A stretch of DNA of 64,000 nucleotides from Macrolepiota albuminosa (GCA_027475525.1 JAMWFC010000032.1:1426001-1490000); one strand, 5' to 3'; numbered from the stretch's first letter, positions 21,651 to 33,500 are shown. Numbers and translations are program-made. Notes: generated from the sequence alone by a model not told the origin.

Positions 21651-24600
21651 GTGGAGGACGAACAGGCCCCACCGAAAAGCCTGCCGGCAGACTCGCCGGC
21701 TATACTGATGACTGAGGAAGAGTTTCAAGGAACTCTGAAGGAGGGGAAGCACCCGGATGTGACTGGGTGTACCAATGGAAAGCCTAAACAGGCTGTGCAG
21801 TGCAAGAATAGGCGTAGTAAACGCGTGGTGGAGTCGCTGGAATGCCAGCCGACTAGCTCTCGAGTAAAGGTGGAGGACCTCGTCAAGGACGAGGGATACA
21901 GTACGATGGGAACTGTGGGTAGCACTAGGTCACTAATGGATCGACCAGTGCCTCGGCCAGGAGTGCAATGGGCGTATGACCCACGAATGCCACGAGAGTG
22001 GAATGAGTTGGTAGCGTCAATGGTGACGCAGGCTATGGGAAGTGGGCAAGCAACCCAGACGGGAGAAGTGTACCATCACGCACGAGAGGACAAGATTTCC
22101 GAAACATCGGATATTGTATTTGACGGATTTTCGCTGAAGGCGAGAAGTGTGCAGTCGTCGGCGAGTACGATGAGGAAACAACCGGTTGTAAGGTTGAATC
22201 CGGAAGATCTCACAGAGGAGCACGTACGTGCCTTACAGGAACGATTTGAACCAAAGGTTCAACCGCGTATAGCATGCGTAGCCAAAGGAAAAGGCAAGGC
22301 TTTGAGCCTTACAGAGGAGGATATTCCTCGATTGCGCCAGCAATGGCAACGGGAGTTCGCTGATATCGTCAATGGAACGAAGGAGGAGCTTCCTCCGTGG
22401 TGGGAGGTTAATCATGAGATCAACCTCATTGACGATAACAAGCAGTACAAGTATCATTTGCCTCGCTGCCCGCGAGCACTTCAGGATCAACTTTGTGAAA
22501 AGACGAATAGATACATAAACGCGAAGTGGTGGGAACCACGACCAGCGGTGCAAGCTGCACCATTGCTTTGTATCCCCAAGAAGGATGGAACGTTACGGAC
22601 TGCATTGGATGCGCGACAGCGCAATGATAATACCGTCAAGGATGTAACACCTCTTCCAGATCAGGAAGTGATACGAGAAGATGTCGCGACAGCGAAGTTT
22701 TGGTCGAAAATCGACCTCACAGACACGTACGAACAGGTTTGCATCCGCAAAGAGGATATACCGAAGACACTGTTCTCATCCCTGATGGGGACGTTCGTGA
22801 GTAACATCATGCAGATTGGTGATTGTAATGCACCGGCGACATTTCAGAGGTTAATGACCTCAATCTTCTGAGATGTAATCGGGAAGTTTATGCACGTCTA
22901 TTTAGACGATATATTCATATTTTCTGACTCCATTGAGGAGCATGAGCAGCACCTACGAGTCGTATTTGAATGACTACAGAAGGCCAGCCTCTATCTCAAA
23001 TGGAAGAAGTGCGAGTTGTATGCAACGAGTATAGATTGTCTCAGTCACGTCATTGACGAGAAGGGCATTCATCCGGATACGGATAAGCTCGACCAAATCC
23101 AAGAGTGGCGTACTCCACGCACATATAATGATATCCAACGATTTGTCGGACTGGTGAACTATATTGGCAATTTCTTGCCAGACATCACTGCATACACTGG
23201 GCCACTTATGGCCATGACCCAGAATGGGTCACCGTTTCATTGGAGACCACTGCATCAGCGGTGTTTTGAGATGATTAAGCGCATATGCGCGAAAATGCCG
23301 GTCATCCGGCCAATTGACCCACGCATCAACGAGCCCATCTGGCTCATTTGCGATGCGTCGAAGACTGGGGTTGGGGCCATGTTTGGCCAGGGTAAAACAT
23401 GGCAGACTTGCCGACCAGTGGGATTTATGTCCCGTAATTCACTGCTGCTCAGCAGAATTATACTGTGCACGAGTTAGAAACACTCGCAATCCTGGAAGCC
23501 CTCCTAAAGTGGGAGGATAAACTGATGGGATATAAGATCCATATTATCACGGATCACAAAGCACTAGAGTTCTTCAAGACTCAGGTGCACCTGTCTCCAC
23601 GACAACATTGCTGGATCGACTACATGTTGCGGTACCAGTTCGACATCACCTATGTAAAAGGTGAATTGAACAAAGTGGCGGATTGCCTATCTCGATATTT
23701 CGAGAGTGATACTCGAGATGACGTCCATGACGCGCATGACTATGTCCAGGCGGACAAACGTATTGACCCAGAGGGCGAGGATTTGCCTCTGCATCGATTC
23801 CATGAAATCAGGGAACATAGGGTCGAGTTACACGCCATGCAAGCGCAGGAAACACGTCGCAGTAAGCGCATCGATTCCATGAAATCAGGGAACATAGGGT
23901 CGAGTTACACGCCATGCAAGCGCAGGAAACACGTCGCAGTAAGCAACTGCATGAACAGCGAGAGACTCGCGATATCAAAGCTCAGGTGCTAGTGGACCAT
24001 GAGGCCCCTCAGCCAAGTGAAGAGACAAGGCAAGAGGTGCCTACGAGAAGTACTGATATGACGCTCCAGCAAGCGCTGGAGTCACAGGACCATATGCCTG
24101 CACCGGCCAACTTAGGCAATGCGCAATTCTGCACACGTATCCAGCACAGATACAAGGATGATAATTTCTTCGTAGAGATTCTAAACAATATCCAAGTGCA
24201 TCCGCACTTCAAGGTGGAGCAGCAGCTCATCTACCTTACCAGACCCACGGGGTCCAAAGTCATCTGCATTCCCCGGGAGAGGTCGTTGATTACGACTATC
24301 CTGGACCAGGCCCATAGAGTAGTGGGCCACTTTGGAACTCAGAAAACGCTGGACTATGTGCGACGCTGGTACTGGTGGCCGCAAATGGCCAAAGAGACGA
24401 GCCAATTCTGCTCGACATGCGAGCTATGTCAACAGTCGAAAGTGTCGACTTTGAAGCCACCGGGAAAGCTGCATTCGCTACCCATCCCGGTCAAACCTTG
24501 GGACTCGATTGGGATGGACTTTATAGGTCCGTTCCCCGAGTCGAAAGGCTTTAACTACCTGTGGGTAGTGATCTGCAGAATGACCAGTATGGTCCATCTC

Positions 24601-25460
24601 ATTCCGGTGAGAACCACCATGACCGCGTCAGACTTGTTGTGGATCTATCTCAAGGAGATAGTACGCCTCCATGGACTGCCAAGTTCAATCGTAAGCGATC
24701 GAGACGCTAAGTTCACTTCCAAATGGTGGAAGGAGTTGCACAAACTGCTCGGAGCAAAGTTGCTCATGTCAACGTCGTTTCATCCACAAACGGATGGTCA
24801 AACTGAACGTGCGAATAGAAATATTGCACAAATACTGCGAGCATTCATACGTCCTGACCAGAAGGACTGGGTGGATAGATGTCCACTCGTGGAATTCGCG
24901 ATAAACGCGAGTATATCGGAAACCACAGGGTACTCACCCTTTGAACTCAACAATGGCTACATGCCATCCATGATTCGTGAACTTCGTACGGACGAAGTTA
25001 TTCATGTGGGAGTAAAGCAGTTTGCGCGCAACACGCTAAGGAATCTGGCAGATGCCCATGACGCGATTATAGAATCACGTGTATGGCAGACCAAACATGC
25101 AAATAATCACAGACGTGATGAACTGGACATCGAGAAAGGGAGCCTAGTGTACCTTTCGACGAAGAACCTGAACCTGCCGAAAGGCAGGGTGAGTAAACTG
25201 TGTCCGAAATGGATTGGACCATATAAGGTCCTCGAGGCGGAGCCGAGCACGTCTAACCACGTGCTCGAACTACCCCAGGCGCTGCAAGCACGCAGGATAG
25301 TACCCAAGTTTCACGTGTCGCTATTGCAACCGTATATGGCCAGTAGTGATGCGCTATTTCCTAATCGCGCAACGCCGGAGCCGTATGACTTTGGAACTGG
25401 CAATGACCAGGAGTGGTTTGTAGATGACCTCATCGGTCACCGGTGGACAAAAGGAAACCT
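21651..25460 (+). pseudogene. Pol polyprotein of element A: RT, RNase H, integrase (broken)
   Basis: ORF2 starts near ATG 21651, 34 nt after the gag-PR stop. Order: linker, RT with ALDARQRND and the catalytic YLDDIFIFS (about 22900-22926), RNase H (LICDASKTGVGAMFG; ITDHKALEFF), integrase zinc domain (HRVVGHFG ... CSTCELC), then the DDE core (GMDFIGPFPE, SDRDAKF, TERANRN) and the C-terminal FHVSLLQPY block. Breaks: TGA at 22869-22871 and 22971-22973, both at expected Arg codons; a 1-nt frameshift near 23436; the 77-bp duplication at 23791-23944; and loss of the integrase tail at about 25460. The element cannot make active Pol. Confidence 0.85.
23791..23944. repeat. 77-bp tandem duplication in pol (probable assembly join)
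   Basis: Units 23791-23867 and 23868-23944. Deleting one joins the RNase H and integrase frames. Element B has a single unit here. Confidence 0.9.
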
Positions 25461-28301
25461 AGGCAGCCGCCATATCTGGCGGCAAGCCAGTTTCAGTCAG
25501 CGGTGGCCTATCCAGGCTGTGATGAGCCGCTTCCATATCAGACGCCCCTCCACTCGCAAGAGATGGAGGTTGATGATGAAGGGCGCTATGGGCGCCCAGA
25601 GGACAGCACGTGCCGCAAGCGCTATTATCAGGAAATGTCGTCACGTCCAACTGCGTCGTATCCGACATATGCGGGTGTGGTGATGGGGCCGCCATCAGTA
25701 CCATGGGCGCACCGGCCTGTGGAAGAGTCATATGGGGAGCCTGTGCCACAAGCGCAGAGTGTAGCTGGGTCAGACGTGCTGTTGGGCAGACTGGAAGCAG
25801 CGGGACAGCCAGTCCCTGCAACTGCGTCCTTTCTGCAGGACAGCTTGGCCGTAATGGTAATGGAGGGGCTGCTCGACCAGATCGAGCTGATGAAGAGGCA
25901 GCGCGTCGCAGCGCTGGAGCAGATCGAACGCGCTTCTAAGCGCAAAATCGCCACGAGTGAGGAATCGACCGCTGAGGTCAAGAGGGCTAGATATCAGCCC
26001 AGTTGACCGGTCGCTCCTCCACAGGCAAGGATGCCGTCGGAAGCGCAATTCGCATGCCATGAGCAGCCTCCTCAGCCCGTGGCTTCGTCATCGCGGCTAC
26101 CTGAGTCAGGCCCGCAGGCCTCTTCAGAGTCGCTGGCTGCCGTCAGTGAACCCTTGGCAGGTCTGTCCTTGGGTCAGCGGGAAGCCGCATCATCTCGGGC
26201 CCCACCTAGGGGGTCCAAACCCGTCACTGTGGCGCCAAGAGCGCCCATTACTGTCACTCCTCGCGCTGGGCCTGGAGGGAATACTCTGGCGCAAAATGCG
26301 CCTGCCCCTCCGGTGGCTCAGCCACAACCAGAATCGTCCGCCCTGACCAAGTTGGGGCCGTCTCGTCAGCGCCGTGGCCGCAAGCTGCCTCTCGATGCCT
26401 CCAAATTGGAGGTTATACTCTTTCCTGCTGGCATTCCCGCATGAGCGGGAGAAGTCCAGATGTTGTTCATGTTGCCGGTGTTTGTACTGGCCCCACCAGC
26501 AAAGTATCCTGTGGTCGTCTTGACCCCAGACCCCCGTATGCCGGAGCAGTATGATGGTCTGGTGGCGACCTCGAGGGGGAAGACAAGGCCTGATAAAGGC
26601 AAGAAACCAGTACCATCCCTGTCCGACGAGAGCGACTATGAAGAGTTGAGTTCAGAGCAGGAGGAGGACGGGGAGGAGGGGGAATGAGCCACGGACCGAT
26701 TCCAACGAGTATCGCGCAATAAGCGCATTGCAAAGAAGAAGGCGATTCACGCCAAGGAGCTAAAGGCCCAGAAGTCTAGGGCCGAGGATGAATGTTTGGG
26801 GAGGATCCCCGATGGCTTGGGGGTGAAGGTGTGGGGTCCGCTCGATGTCGAGCGAATGAACTCGTGCTTTAGAGGAGCACTCAGCCATTGCACCTATTAT
26901 TTGTATGCCACAAATACGGTGTTGATGGGAGCTGACGCCAATAGAGCGGCGTCATATGAATATTCCTCTGGCCATCCTGCCCATATCCCAGGCACGATTG
27001 TTTATAAGCACGCCCCACGCGGTCTTCCCCGCACTCCGCTAGAGCTGGACCGGCTCTATAAGTATTACGCAAATGTACACGTCCCACGTCGCGACAGAAT
27101 CGTCGTGTATATGTTGATCACAGAGCTCCAGATGTTCACGCAGCAAACAGTGGCGGCTCTGCATGATCGAACCATGCAGCTCCTGATGAAGGAGCCCAGG
27201 TACCAAGAACTCGTCAACCCGATGCAGGGCCCTGACGACCTCGCTCTTGTCGAGCGACGACACATTCCGGGGCGCTTTTTGCGCACGAAAGACAATGGCA
27301 CCACGGCGTTGCACGTAATGCGCGCTCAGGATCCAGCCACACCGTTCGACCTTGACCAACTGGCACAGTACGCGCTGGTCTTTGGCCGACCTGGGTTGGA
27401 AAATACCTATCAAGGTATCGCCGTGGATCATGCCTATCGCATGCACTGGCGGACCCTCTTTGGGTTCGCCTTATGTCGAGCATTATGTGCTAACAGCGCA
27501 GCCAAGCCGGTGATCGTGCGGCACATGACCCTCGTCATGGCCCGTCCAGGGCTTTATTGAGAGGCGATTGCCTCGTATGATGCCATGTTCCCCAAGCAGC
27601 CATTTGAGCCCCAACATGGGCCGCAGCTCGAAATTCATCAAGTTCACGTGCCCGATGACCATGCATGGAACTTCTCTGACGACAACACGTTACGCATCCT
27701 TCTACACAACTGGATCCTGCTGGAATGGATGGACCATGCGTACACGTACGGCGTAGTCTTCCTGGAACAGCAGTTCCATTCCCCCACGATGTCTATGGAC
27801 ATCTTCAAGCAGATCGACGATGAGCGCATGGAGCGCCTCTCCAAGTATGGCACCCCTGCCGCAATCCCGCAATGGGATGGATGGCGGGAGATGACTGAAG
27901 ACGATCACTATCGTCTTATGTTCAAGCACCACGAGGAGAGCAAGCTCCCGGAAAACCCTGAGGCCAACGGCCTCTATTACTTGATTGGCATGGACCCGAA
28001 TCGGGTCAACCTCCTAAAACGCTTGGCAGCGCATGACCTGCCAGCAGCAGACATGGACCCAGGCCGGGTCAATCTTCTGTCACGCACGGCAGAGCAGGGT
28101 ACGCTTACCACCACCGCTTCAGCGATTAACGTCGCACTAACAGAGCCTATGGTGGTAGACACGCCTGCAGTCGAGGGGCCTATAACCCCACCGAGGACGG
28201 AATCGGCACCTCCCCCTCCCGCGATTAACGTCGCACTGGAGGAGGAGGCAATGGTGACTGAGACGGGCGCTGTCGCGGGAGCATCATCATCCGGGTCCTA
28301 G
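25461..28301 (+). pseudogene. ORF3 of element A (broken)
   Basis: Third ORF after integrase, homologous over its length to 30366-33391 of element B. The first codons, the intergenic region and the integrase tail are deleted; the junction at about 25460 brings the integrase frame against AASQFQSA of ORF3. Breaks: TGA at 26004-26006, 26442-26444 and 27558-27560 (all CGA or Arg in another copy) and a further TGA at 26685-26687 where copy C has TCG. The conserved C-terminal region (IPDGLGVKVWG to WMDHAYTYGV) is otherwise intact. Ends at 28301. Function unknown. Confidence 0.8.
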
Positions 28302-28630
28302 ACCCTTGTATGCATTATTGTGTACGTCCATTCCGAGTATCTCACTCGAACCATTTCAGCTGATACGCACTCTAGAGTTGCGTGTAGATACAGCGGACCC
28401 AGAGGAGGGGTCATCTTTTTTGTTTTTTATATTTTGTTATACATACCATTGTCTATCTACTGCTGGCGTCCACTGCGCCCTTGTCTGATAAGGACTGCTT
28501 TCTATTGTGTCCGGCCAACACATCTCCATTGCGCATGAGTGCTAACGCCTTGCAGCCACGCCATATGTGTGTATTCATCCGTTGCTTGCACTACCGTGCA
28601 TCTTTCATCTCGCTCTACTTCCCTTTCTCA

Positions 28631-28660
28631 AGACCGAGTATTCGGTCTCATTGGGGGGTA
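28631..28660 (+). promoter_or_regulatory. Hairpin and polypurine tract before the 3' LTR of A
   Basis: AGACCGA-GTAT-TCGGTCT forms a 7-bp stem, followed by CATTGGGGGGTA directly before the LTR. The G-run is the expected plus-strand primer. The hairpin is conserved in copy C and, with one mismatch, in B. Confidence 0.7.
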
Positions 28661-28834
28661 TGTAACGGAGTCATCCGTATTCTCAGCGTCAACAACGCTA
28701 TAATCCATTAGTAGAGTATTACATAAGACAACATCTTGTTTTCACTCTAAGTACTAGTCAAATCCGATACTGCGGTCTGATTTAGCCCTTGTGTGATACA
28801 CATAAGATAGTTCTAACCCATAACTCCGGTTACA
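28661..28834 (+). repeat. 3' LTR of element A
   Basis: TGTAACGGAG...GGTTACA, 174 bp. Belongs to a subtype distinct from the LTRs of B and copy C, for example TTCTCAGCG rather than TTACCATCAGCG. Confidence 0.85.
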
Positions 28835-29272
28835 AAAAAGTACTTAGCGACTTGTACATACCCATCAAATGAGAGAACAGAGTTTCCTGCTCCCCTTACT
28901 TCAGTTTCCCTTACGCTCAAGACCTCATTTACGGTCAGCAATGTCAAACTCATCGGCAGTTGCAGACTATTGCTAGCCTTTGACCTATTCACACCTTGCA
29001 GCTATGGCAGGCATTAACAACGCTTAGACCTCGCTAAGCTTACCGTATTCTGGCCACTGACATTGCCATGTGCACTTACCGCTTCTTTCATAGGTGCTTT
29101 ACCTTAGCGCTTGACACTTGCCGACCTTTTTCAGATTCACTTTATTTTCATAGGCGCGTTCTCTGGGACCTGCCCGGGACTCCTCACATCACTTATAGCG
29201 CGCCCAACACAAGCTTTTGGTACGGTAACACTATTAATATATTTGTTACTGACCAAACTTTGGACGTCATCA
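28835..29272 (+). repeat. D-lineage LTR fragment (type 1)
   Basis: Contains the lineage motif GGGACCTGCCCGGGACTC (about 29165) and ends TTTGGACGTCATCA at 29272, like the 5' LTR of element D (TTTGGGCGTCATCA). Its left end is directly against the 3' LTR of element A. Open frames in it are not genes. Confidence 0.6.
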
Positions 29273-29597
29273 GTGATGCTAAATTTACAGGATTTTCTGT
29301 TTTTATTCCAAGAATTAATTTTGATGCATCTGAAGAAGATCTTCCTATTCCATTGTGTAGAAGACAATTTCCTATTTGTTTAGCATTTGCTATGACTATA
29401 AATAAATCACAAGGCCAATCAGTCAAACATGTCAGATTGAATCTTCAATCACCAGTTTTTTCACATGAGCAGCTTTATGTGGCACTTTTTTGATGTATGT
29501 CAGGTAATTGTATTAAAGTTATTTTATTACCAGAAAATACATCATGAAGAACAACTAATATTGTATATCAAGAAATTTTAAGTGATTTACAAATGTA
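29273..29597 (+). pseudogene. Helitron helicase C-terminus (Pif1-like)
   Basis: Reads [20 protein letters not shown], then [20 protein letters not shown] and [12 protein letters not shown]. These are the last motifs of Pif1-family helicases as fused to Rep in Helitrons. TGA replaces the expected Arg after VAL, and another TGA lies in the tail. The rest of the helicase is missing between 17754 and here. Same strand and AT-rich style as the Rep relic at 14381-17754, so probably the other end of the same Helitron. Confidence 0.75.
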
Positions 29598-29802
29598 AGT
29601 CACTTTTAATAAAATAAACAATATAAACTAATATATAAAAATTATAGCACTTAATAGAATAAATATAAGTAATAGCTGTTGTTAGAAGTATATTATGACA
29701 ATATATAATATTGAAATTGATTTTAAAATTGACTTATTTATATATATTTGAAGTTTTAATCAAACAAAGTGAGGTTGAGGCTGAAATTCAGCACTGAGTT
29801 TT
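29598..29802. other. Helitron 3' non-coding sequence
   Basis: AT-rich. Contains the first copy of the subterminal repeat (about 29745-29795: AATCAAACAAAGTGAGG). It continues after element B at 40245. Confidence 0.5.
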
Positions 29803-29978
29803 TGTAACCTGGGGTTACTAGTCAGAACTATCTGTGTATTTCACACAGTGCTAAATCAGACCGCAATATCGGATTTGACTAGTACTTAGTGCGAAAACAA
29901 GATGTTGGCTTACATAATACTCTACTAATTGATTATAGCGTCGTTGACGCTGATGGTAATACGGATGACCCCGTTACA
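29803..29978 (-). repeat. 3' LTR of element B
   Basis: 176 bp, terminal TGTAAC and GTTACA. In element orientation it is preceded by the polypurine tract at 29979-29990. Confidence 0.9.
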
Positions 29979-30365
29979 TACCCCCCAATGAGACCAAATA
30001 CTCGGTCTTGAGAAAGGGAGGTAGAGCGAGATGAAAGATGCATGGTAGTGCAACAACGATGAACGATGCACGGTAGTGCAACAACGGATGAATGCACGCG
30101 TGTTGCGTGGCTGGAAGGCGTTAGTACTCATGCGCACTGAGGATGTGTCGGCCGGACACAAGAGACAGCAGTCCTTATCAGACACAGGCGCAGGGGACGC
30201 CAGCAGTAGAAGCAAATGGTGTATATAATAAAAGTATAAAAAAAACAAAAAGAGTGACCCCTCCTCTGGGTCCGCTGTATCTACACGCGACTCTAAAGTG
30301 CGTATCAGCTGAAATGGCTCGAGTTAAGTACTCAGAGGTACATACAAAATTTTGTATACAAGGGT

Positions 30366-33300
30366 CTAGGACCCGGATGACGATGCTCCCGCAACAGCGC
30401 CCGTCTCAGTCACCATTGCCTCCTCCTCCAGTGCGACGTTAATCGCGGGAGGGGGAGGCGCCGATTCCGTCCTCGGTGGGGTTAGAGGCCCCTCGGCTGC
30501 AGGCGTGTCTACCACCATAGGCTCTGTTAGTGCGACGTTAATCGCTGAAGCGGTGGTGGTCAGCGTACCCTGCTCTGCCGTGCGTGGCAGGAGATTGACC
30601 TGGCCTGGGTCCATGTCCACTGCGGGCAGGTCATGCGCTGCCAAGCGTTTTAGGAGGTTGACCCGATTTGGGTCCATGCCAATCAAGTAATAGAGGCCGT
30701 TGGCCTCAGGATTTTCCGGGAGCTTGCTCTCCTTGTGGTGCTTGAACATCAGACGATAGTGATCGTCTTCAGTCATCTCCCGCCATCCATCCCATTGCGG
30801 GATTGCGGCGGGGGTGCCATACTTGGAGAGGCGCTCCATGCGCTCGTCGTTGACCTGCTTAAAGATGTCCATAGACATCGTGGGGGAATGGAACTGCTGT
30901 TCCAGGAAGACTACGCCGTACGTGTACACGTGGTCCACCCATTCCAGCAGAATCCAGTTGTGTAAAAGGACACGTAGCGCGTCGTCGTCGGAGAAGTTCC
31001 GTGCATGGTCGTCGGGCACGTGAACTTGGTGAATTTCGAGCTGCGGCCCACGTTGGGGCTCAAATGGCTGCTCGGGGAACATGGCGTCATACGAGGCAAT
31101 CGCCTCTCGATACAGCCCTGGTCGGGCCACGACGAGGGTCATGCGCTGTACGATCACTGGCTTGGCTGCGCTGTTAGCGCACAATGCTCGGCATAAGGCG
31201 AACCCAAAGAGAGTCTGCCAGTGCATGCGGTAGGCATGATCCACGGCGATACCTTGATAGGTATTCTCCAGCCCAGGTCGGCCAAAGACCAGCGCGTACT
31301 GCGCTAGTTGGTCAAGGTCAAACGGTGTGGCTGGATCTTGAGCGCGCATTACGCGCAACGCCGTGGTGCCATCGTCTTTCGTGCGCAAAAAGCGCCCCGG
31401 AATGTGTCGTCGCTCGACAAGAGCGAGGTCGTCAGGGCCCTGCATCGGGTTGACGAGTTCTTGATACCGAGGCTCCTTCATCAGGAGCTGCATGGTTCGA
31501 TCATGCAGAGCCTCCACTGTTCACTGCGCGAACATCTGGAGCTCTGTGATCAACATATAGGCGACAATTCTGTCGCGACGCGGGACGTGTACATTAGCAT
31601 AATACTTGTAGAGCCGGTCCAGCTCTAGAGGGGTGCGGGGAAGACCGCGTGGGGCGTGCTTGTATACAATCGTGCCCGGGATGTGGGCAGGATGGCCAGA
31701 GGAATATTCATATGACGCCGCTCTATTGGCGTCAGCTCCCATCAACACCGTATTCGTGGCATACAAATAATAGGTGCAATGGCTGAGTGCTCCTCTAAAG
31801 CACGAGTTCATTCGCTCGACATCGAGCGGACCCCACACCTTCACCCCCAAGCCATCGGGGATCCTCCCCGAACATTCGTCCTCGGCCCTCGACTTCTGGG
31901 CCTTTAGTTCCTTGGCGTGAATCGCCTTCTTCTTTGCAATGCGCTTATTGCGTCGTCCTCGGCCCTCGACTTCTGGGCCTTTAGTTCCTTGGCGTGAATC
32001 GCCTTCTTCTTTGCAATGCGCTTATTGCGTGCTACTCGTTGGAATCGGTCTGCGGCCGATTCCCCCTCCTCCCCGTCCTCCTCCTGCTCCGAGCTCAACT
32101 CTCCATAGTCGCTCTCGTCGGACAGGGATGGTACCGGTTTTTTGCCTTTATCAGGCCTAGTCTTCCCCCTCGAGGTCGCCACCAGACCATCATACTGCTC
32201 CGGCGTATGGGGGTCTGGGGTCAAGACGACCATGGGATACTTTGCTGGAGGGGCCGGTACAAATACCGGCAACATGAACAACATCTGGACTTCTCCCGCT
32301 CATGCGGGAATGCCAGCAGGAAAGAGTATAACCTCCAATTTGGAGGCATCGAGGGGCGGCTTGCGGCCATGACGCTGACGAGACGGCCCCGACTTGGTCA
32401 GGGCGGACGGTTCTGGTTGTGGCTGAGCCACCAAAGGGGCAGGCGCATTTCGCGCCAGAGTATTCCCTCCAGGCCCAGCACAAGGAGTAACAGTAACGGG
32501 CGCTCTTGGCGCCACAGCGACGGGTTTGGACCCCCTGGATGGGGCCCGAGATGATGCGGGTTCCCGCTGACCCAAGGACAGACCTGCCAAGGGTTCACTG
32601 ACGGCAGCCAGCGACTCTGACGAGGCCTGCGGGCCCGACTCGGGTAGCCGCGATGACAAAGCCACGGGCTGAGGAGGCTGCTCCTGGCACGCGAATTGCG
32701 CTTCCGACGGCATCCTTGCCTGTGGAGGAGCGACCGGTCGACTGGGCTGATATCTCGCGCTCTTGACCTCAGCGGTCGATTCCTCACTCGTGGCCATTTT
32801 GCGCTTAGACGCACGGTCGATCTGCTCCAGCACTGCGACGCGCTGCCTCTTCATCAGCTCAATCTGGTCGAGCAGTCCCTCCATTACCATTACGGCCAAG
32901 CTGTCCTGCAGAAAGGACGCAGTTGCAGGGACTGGCTGTCCCGCTGCTTCCAGTCTGCCCAACAACACATCTGACCCAGCTACACTCTGCGCTTGTGGCG
33001 CAGGCTCCTCATACGACTCTGCTGCGGGCTGATGAGCCCATGGAACTGACGGCGGCCCCGTCACCACACCCGCATACGTCGGATACGACGCAGACGAGCG
33101 TGAGGACGGTTCCTGATAGTACCGTTCTCGACGCAAGCTATCCTCCGGGCGCCCATAGCGCCCATCATCATCGATCTCCATCTCTTGCGAGTGGAGGGGT
33201 GTTTGGTAGGGGAGCGGCTCCTCGCGGCCCGGATAGGCCACGCCCGCTGACTGCAACTGACTCGCCGCCGGATATGGCGGCTGCCTCTGAAACTGGAAAA

Positions 33301-33391
33301 ACTGGGATGACGTCTGTATATTTGGGGGTCTCCCCCCTCCACTAGAGCCTTGCCGGCTCTGATCATTCTTTTGCGGCCCCCAATAGGCCAT
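30366..33391 (-). CDS. ORF3 of element B, third ORF after integrase (two TGA codons)
   Basis: About 982 codons once the 77-bp repeat at 31876-32029 is removed. ATG at 33391. Order: Gln/Pro/Ser-rich N-terminus; acidic MEIDDDGR; a helical, probably coiled-coil segment (FLQDSLAVMVMEGLLDQI onward, about residues 150-200); Pro/Ala-rich linker; acidic run; basic helix; then a conserved region of about 430 residues with ERMNSCFRGALSHCTYYLY, ARPGLYREAI and WVDHVYTYGV; and a low-complexity tail. No signal peptide, membrane segment or known catalytic motif seen, so an envelope role has no support. TGA at 32300-32302 and 31521-31523 replace CGA seen in copy C. It starts 305 bp after the integrase stop and is preceded by a splice-acceptor-like site. 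Confidence 0.8.
31876..32029. repeat. 77-bp tandem duplication in ORF3 of B (probable join)
   Basis: Units 31876-31952 and 31953-32029. Removing one joins the two ORF3 frames. Confidence 0.9.
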
Positions 33392-33423
33392 TCTAAAGCA
33401 ACACGTAGACTACGTGTATTGGG

Positions 33424-33460
33424 ACTGAGGAAAGAAAGAAAAAAAAAACAATCTCCCAAC
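33424..33460 (-). promoter_or_regulatory. Splice-acceptor-like site before ORF3 of B
   Basis: On the minus strand a T-run followed by CTTTCTTTCCTCAG ends 34 nt before the ORF3 ATG. A polypyrimidine tract ending in CAG is the classical 3' splice site pattern, and a branch-like ACTAAC lies further upstream. The donor was not identified. This suggests ORF3 is translated from a spliced RNA. Confidence 0.5.
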
Positions 33461-33500
33461 TCCGCCAGTGGTGTAAACAACCACAAACACACGCCACCCG

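Larger units (their letters stand above)
17755..28834 (+). mobile_element. Family-A Ty3/gypsy element, copy A (older, inactive)
   Basis: LTRs 17755-17927 and 28661-28834 start TGTAAC and end GGTTA(T/C)A, and differ at about fourteen positions (roughly 8%), so this is an older insertion than B. The interior has gag-PR, pol (RT-RNase H-INT) and ORF3 on the plus strand. Five in-frame TGA codons at expected CGA sites, one 1-nt frameshift and a deletion at the pol/ORF3 boundary make it inactive. No target duplication is visible: left flank ACTAC, right flank AAAAA. The right neighbour is a D-lineage LTR rather than Helitron sequence, so the flank has been rearranged or misjoined. Confidence 0.9.

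Noticed and set aside
22869..27560. Alternative genetic code or TGA recoding in the elements
   Set aside because: TGA stands at Arg, not Trp, positions, other copies have CGA at the same codons, and the same elements use TGG for Trp and lack a recoding signal.
30040..30090. Short direct repeat (GATGCA[T/C]GGTAGTGCAACAACG) as a CRISPR-like array
   Set aside because: Only two units with a 29-bp period in the 3' untranslated part of element B, in a eukaryotic context.
30366..33391. ORF3 as a retroviral envelope
   Set aside because: No signal peptide, no hydrophobic membrane segment and no Cys-paired ectodomain pattern seen.
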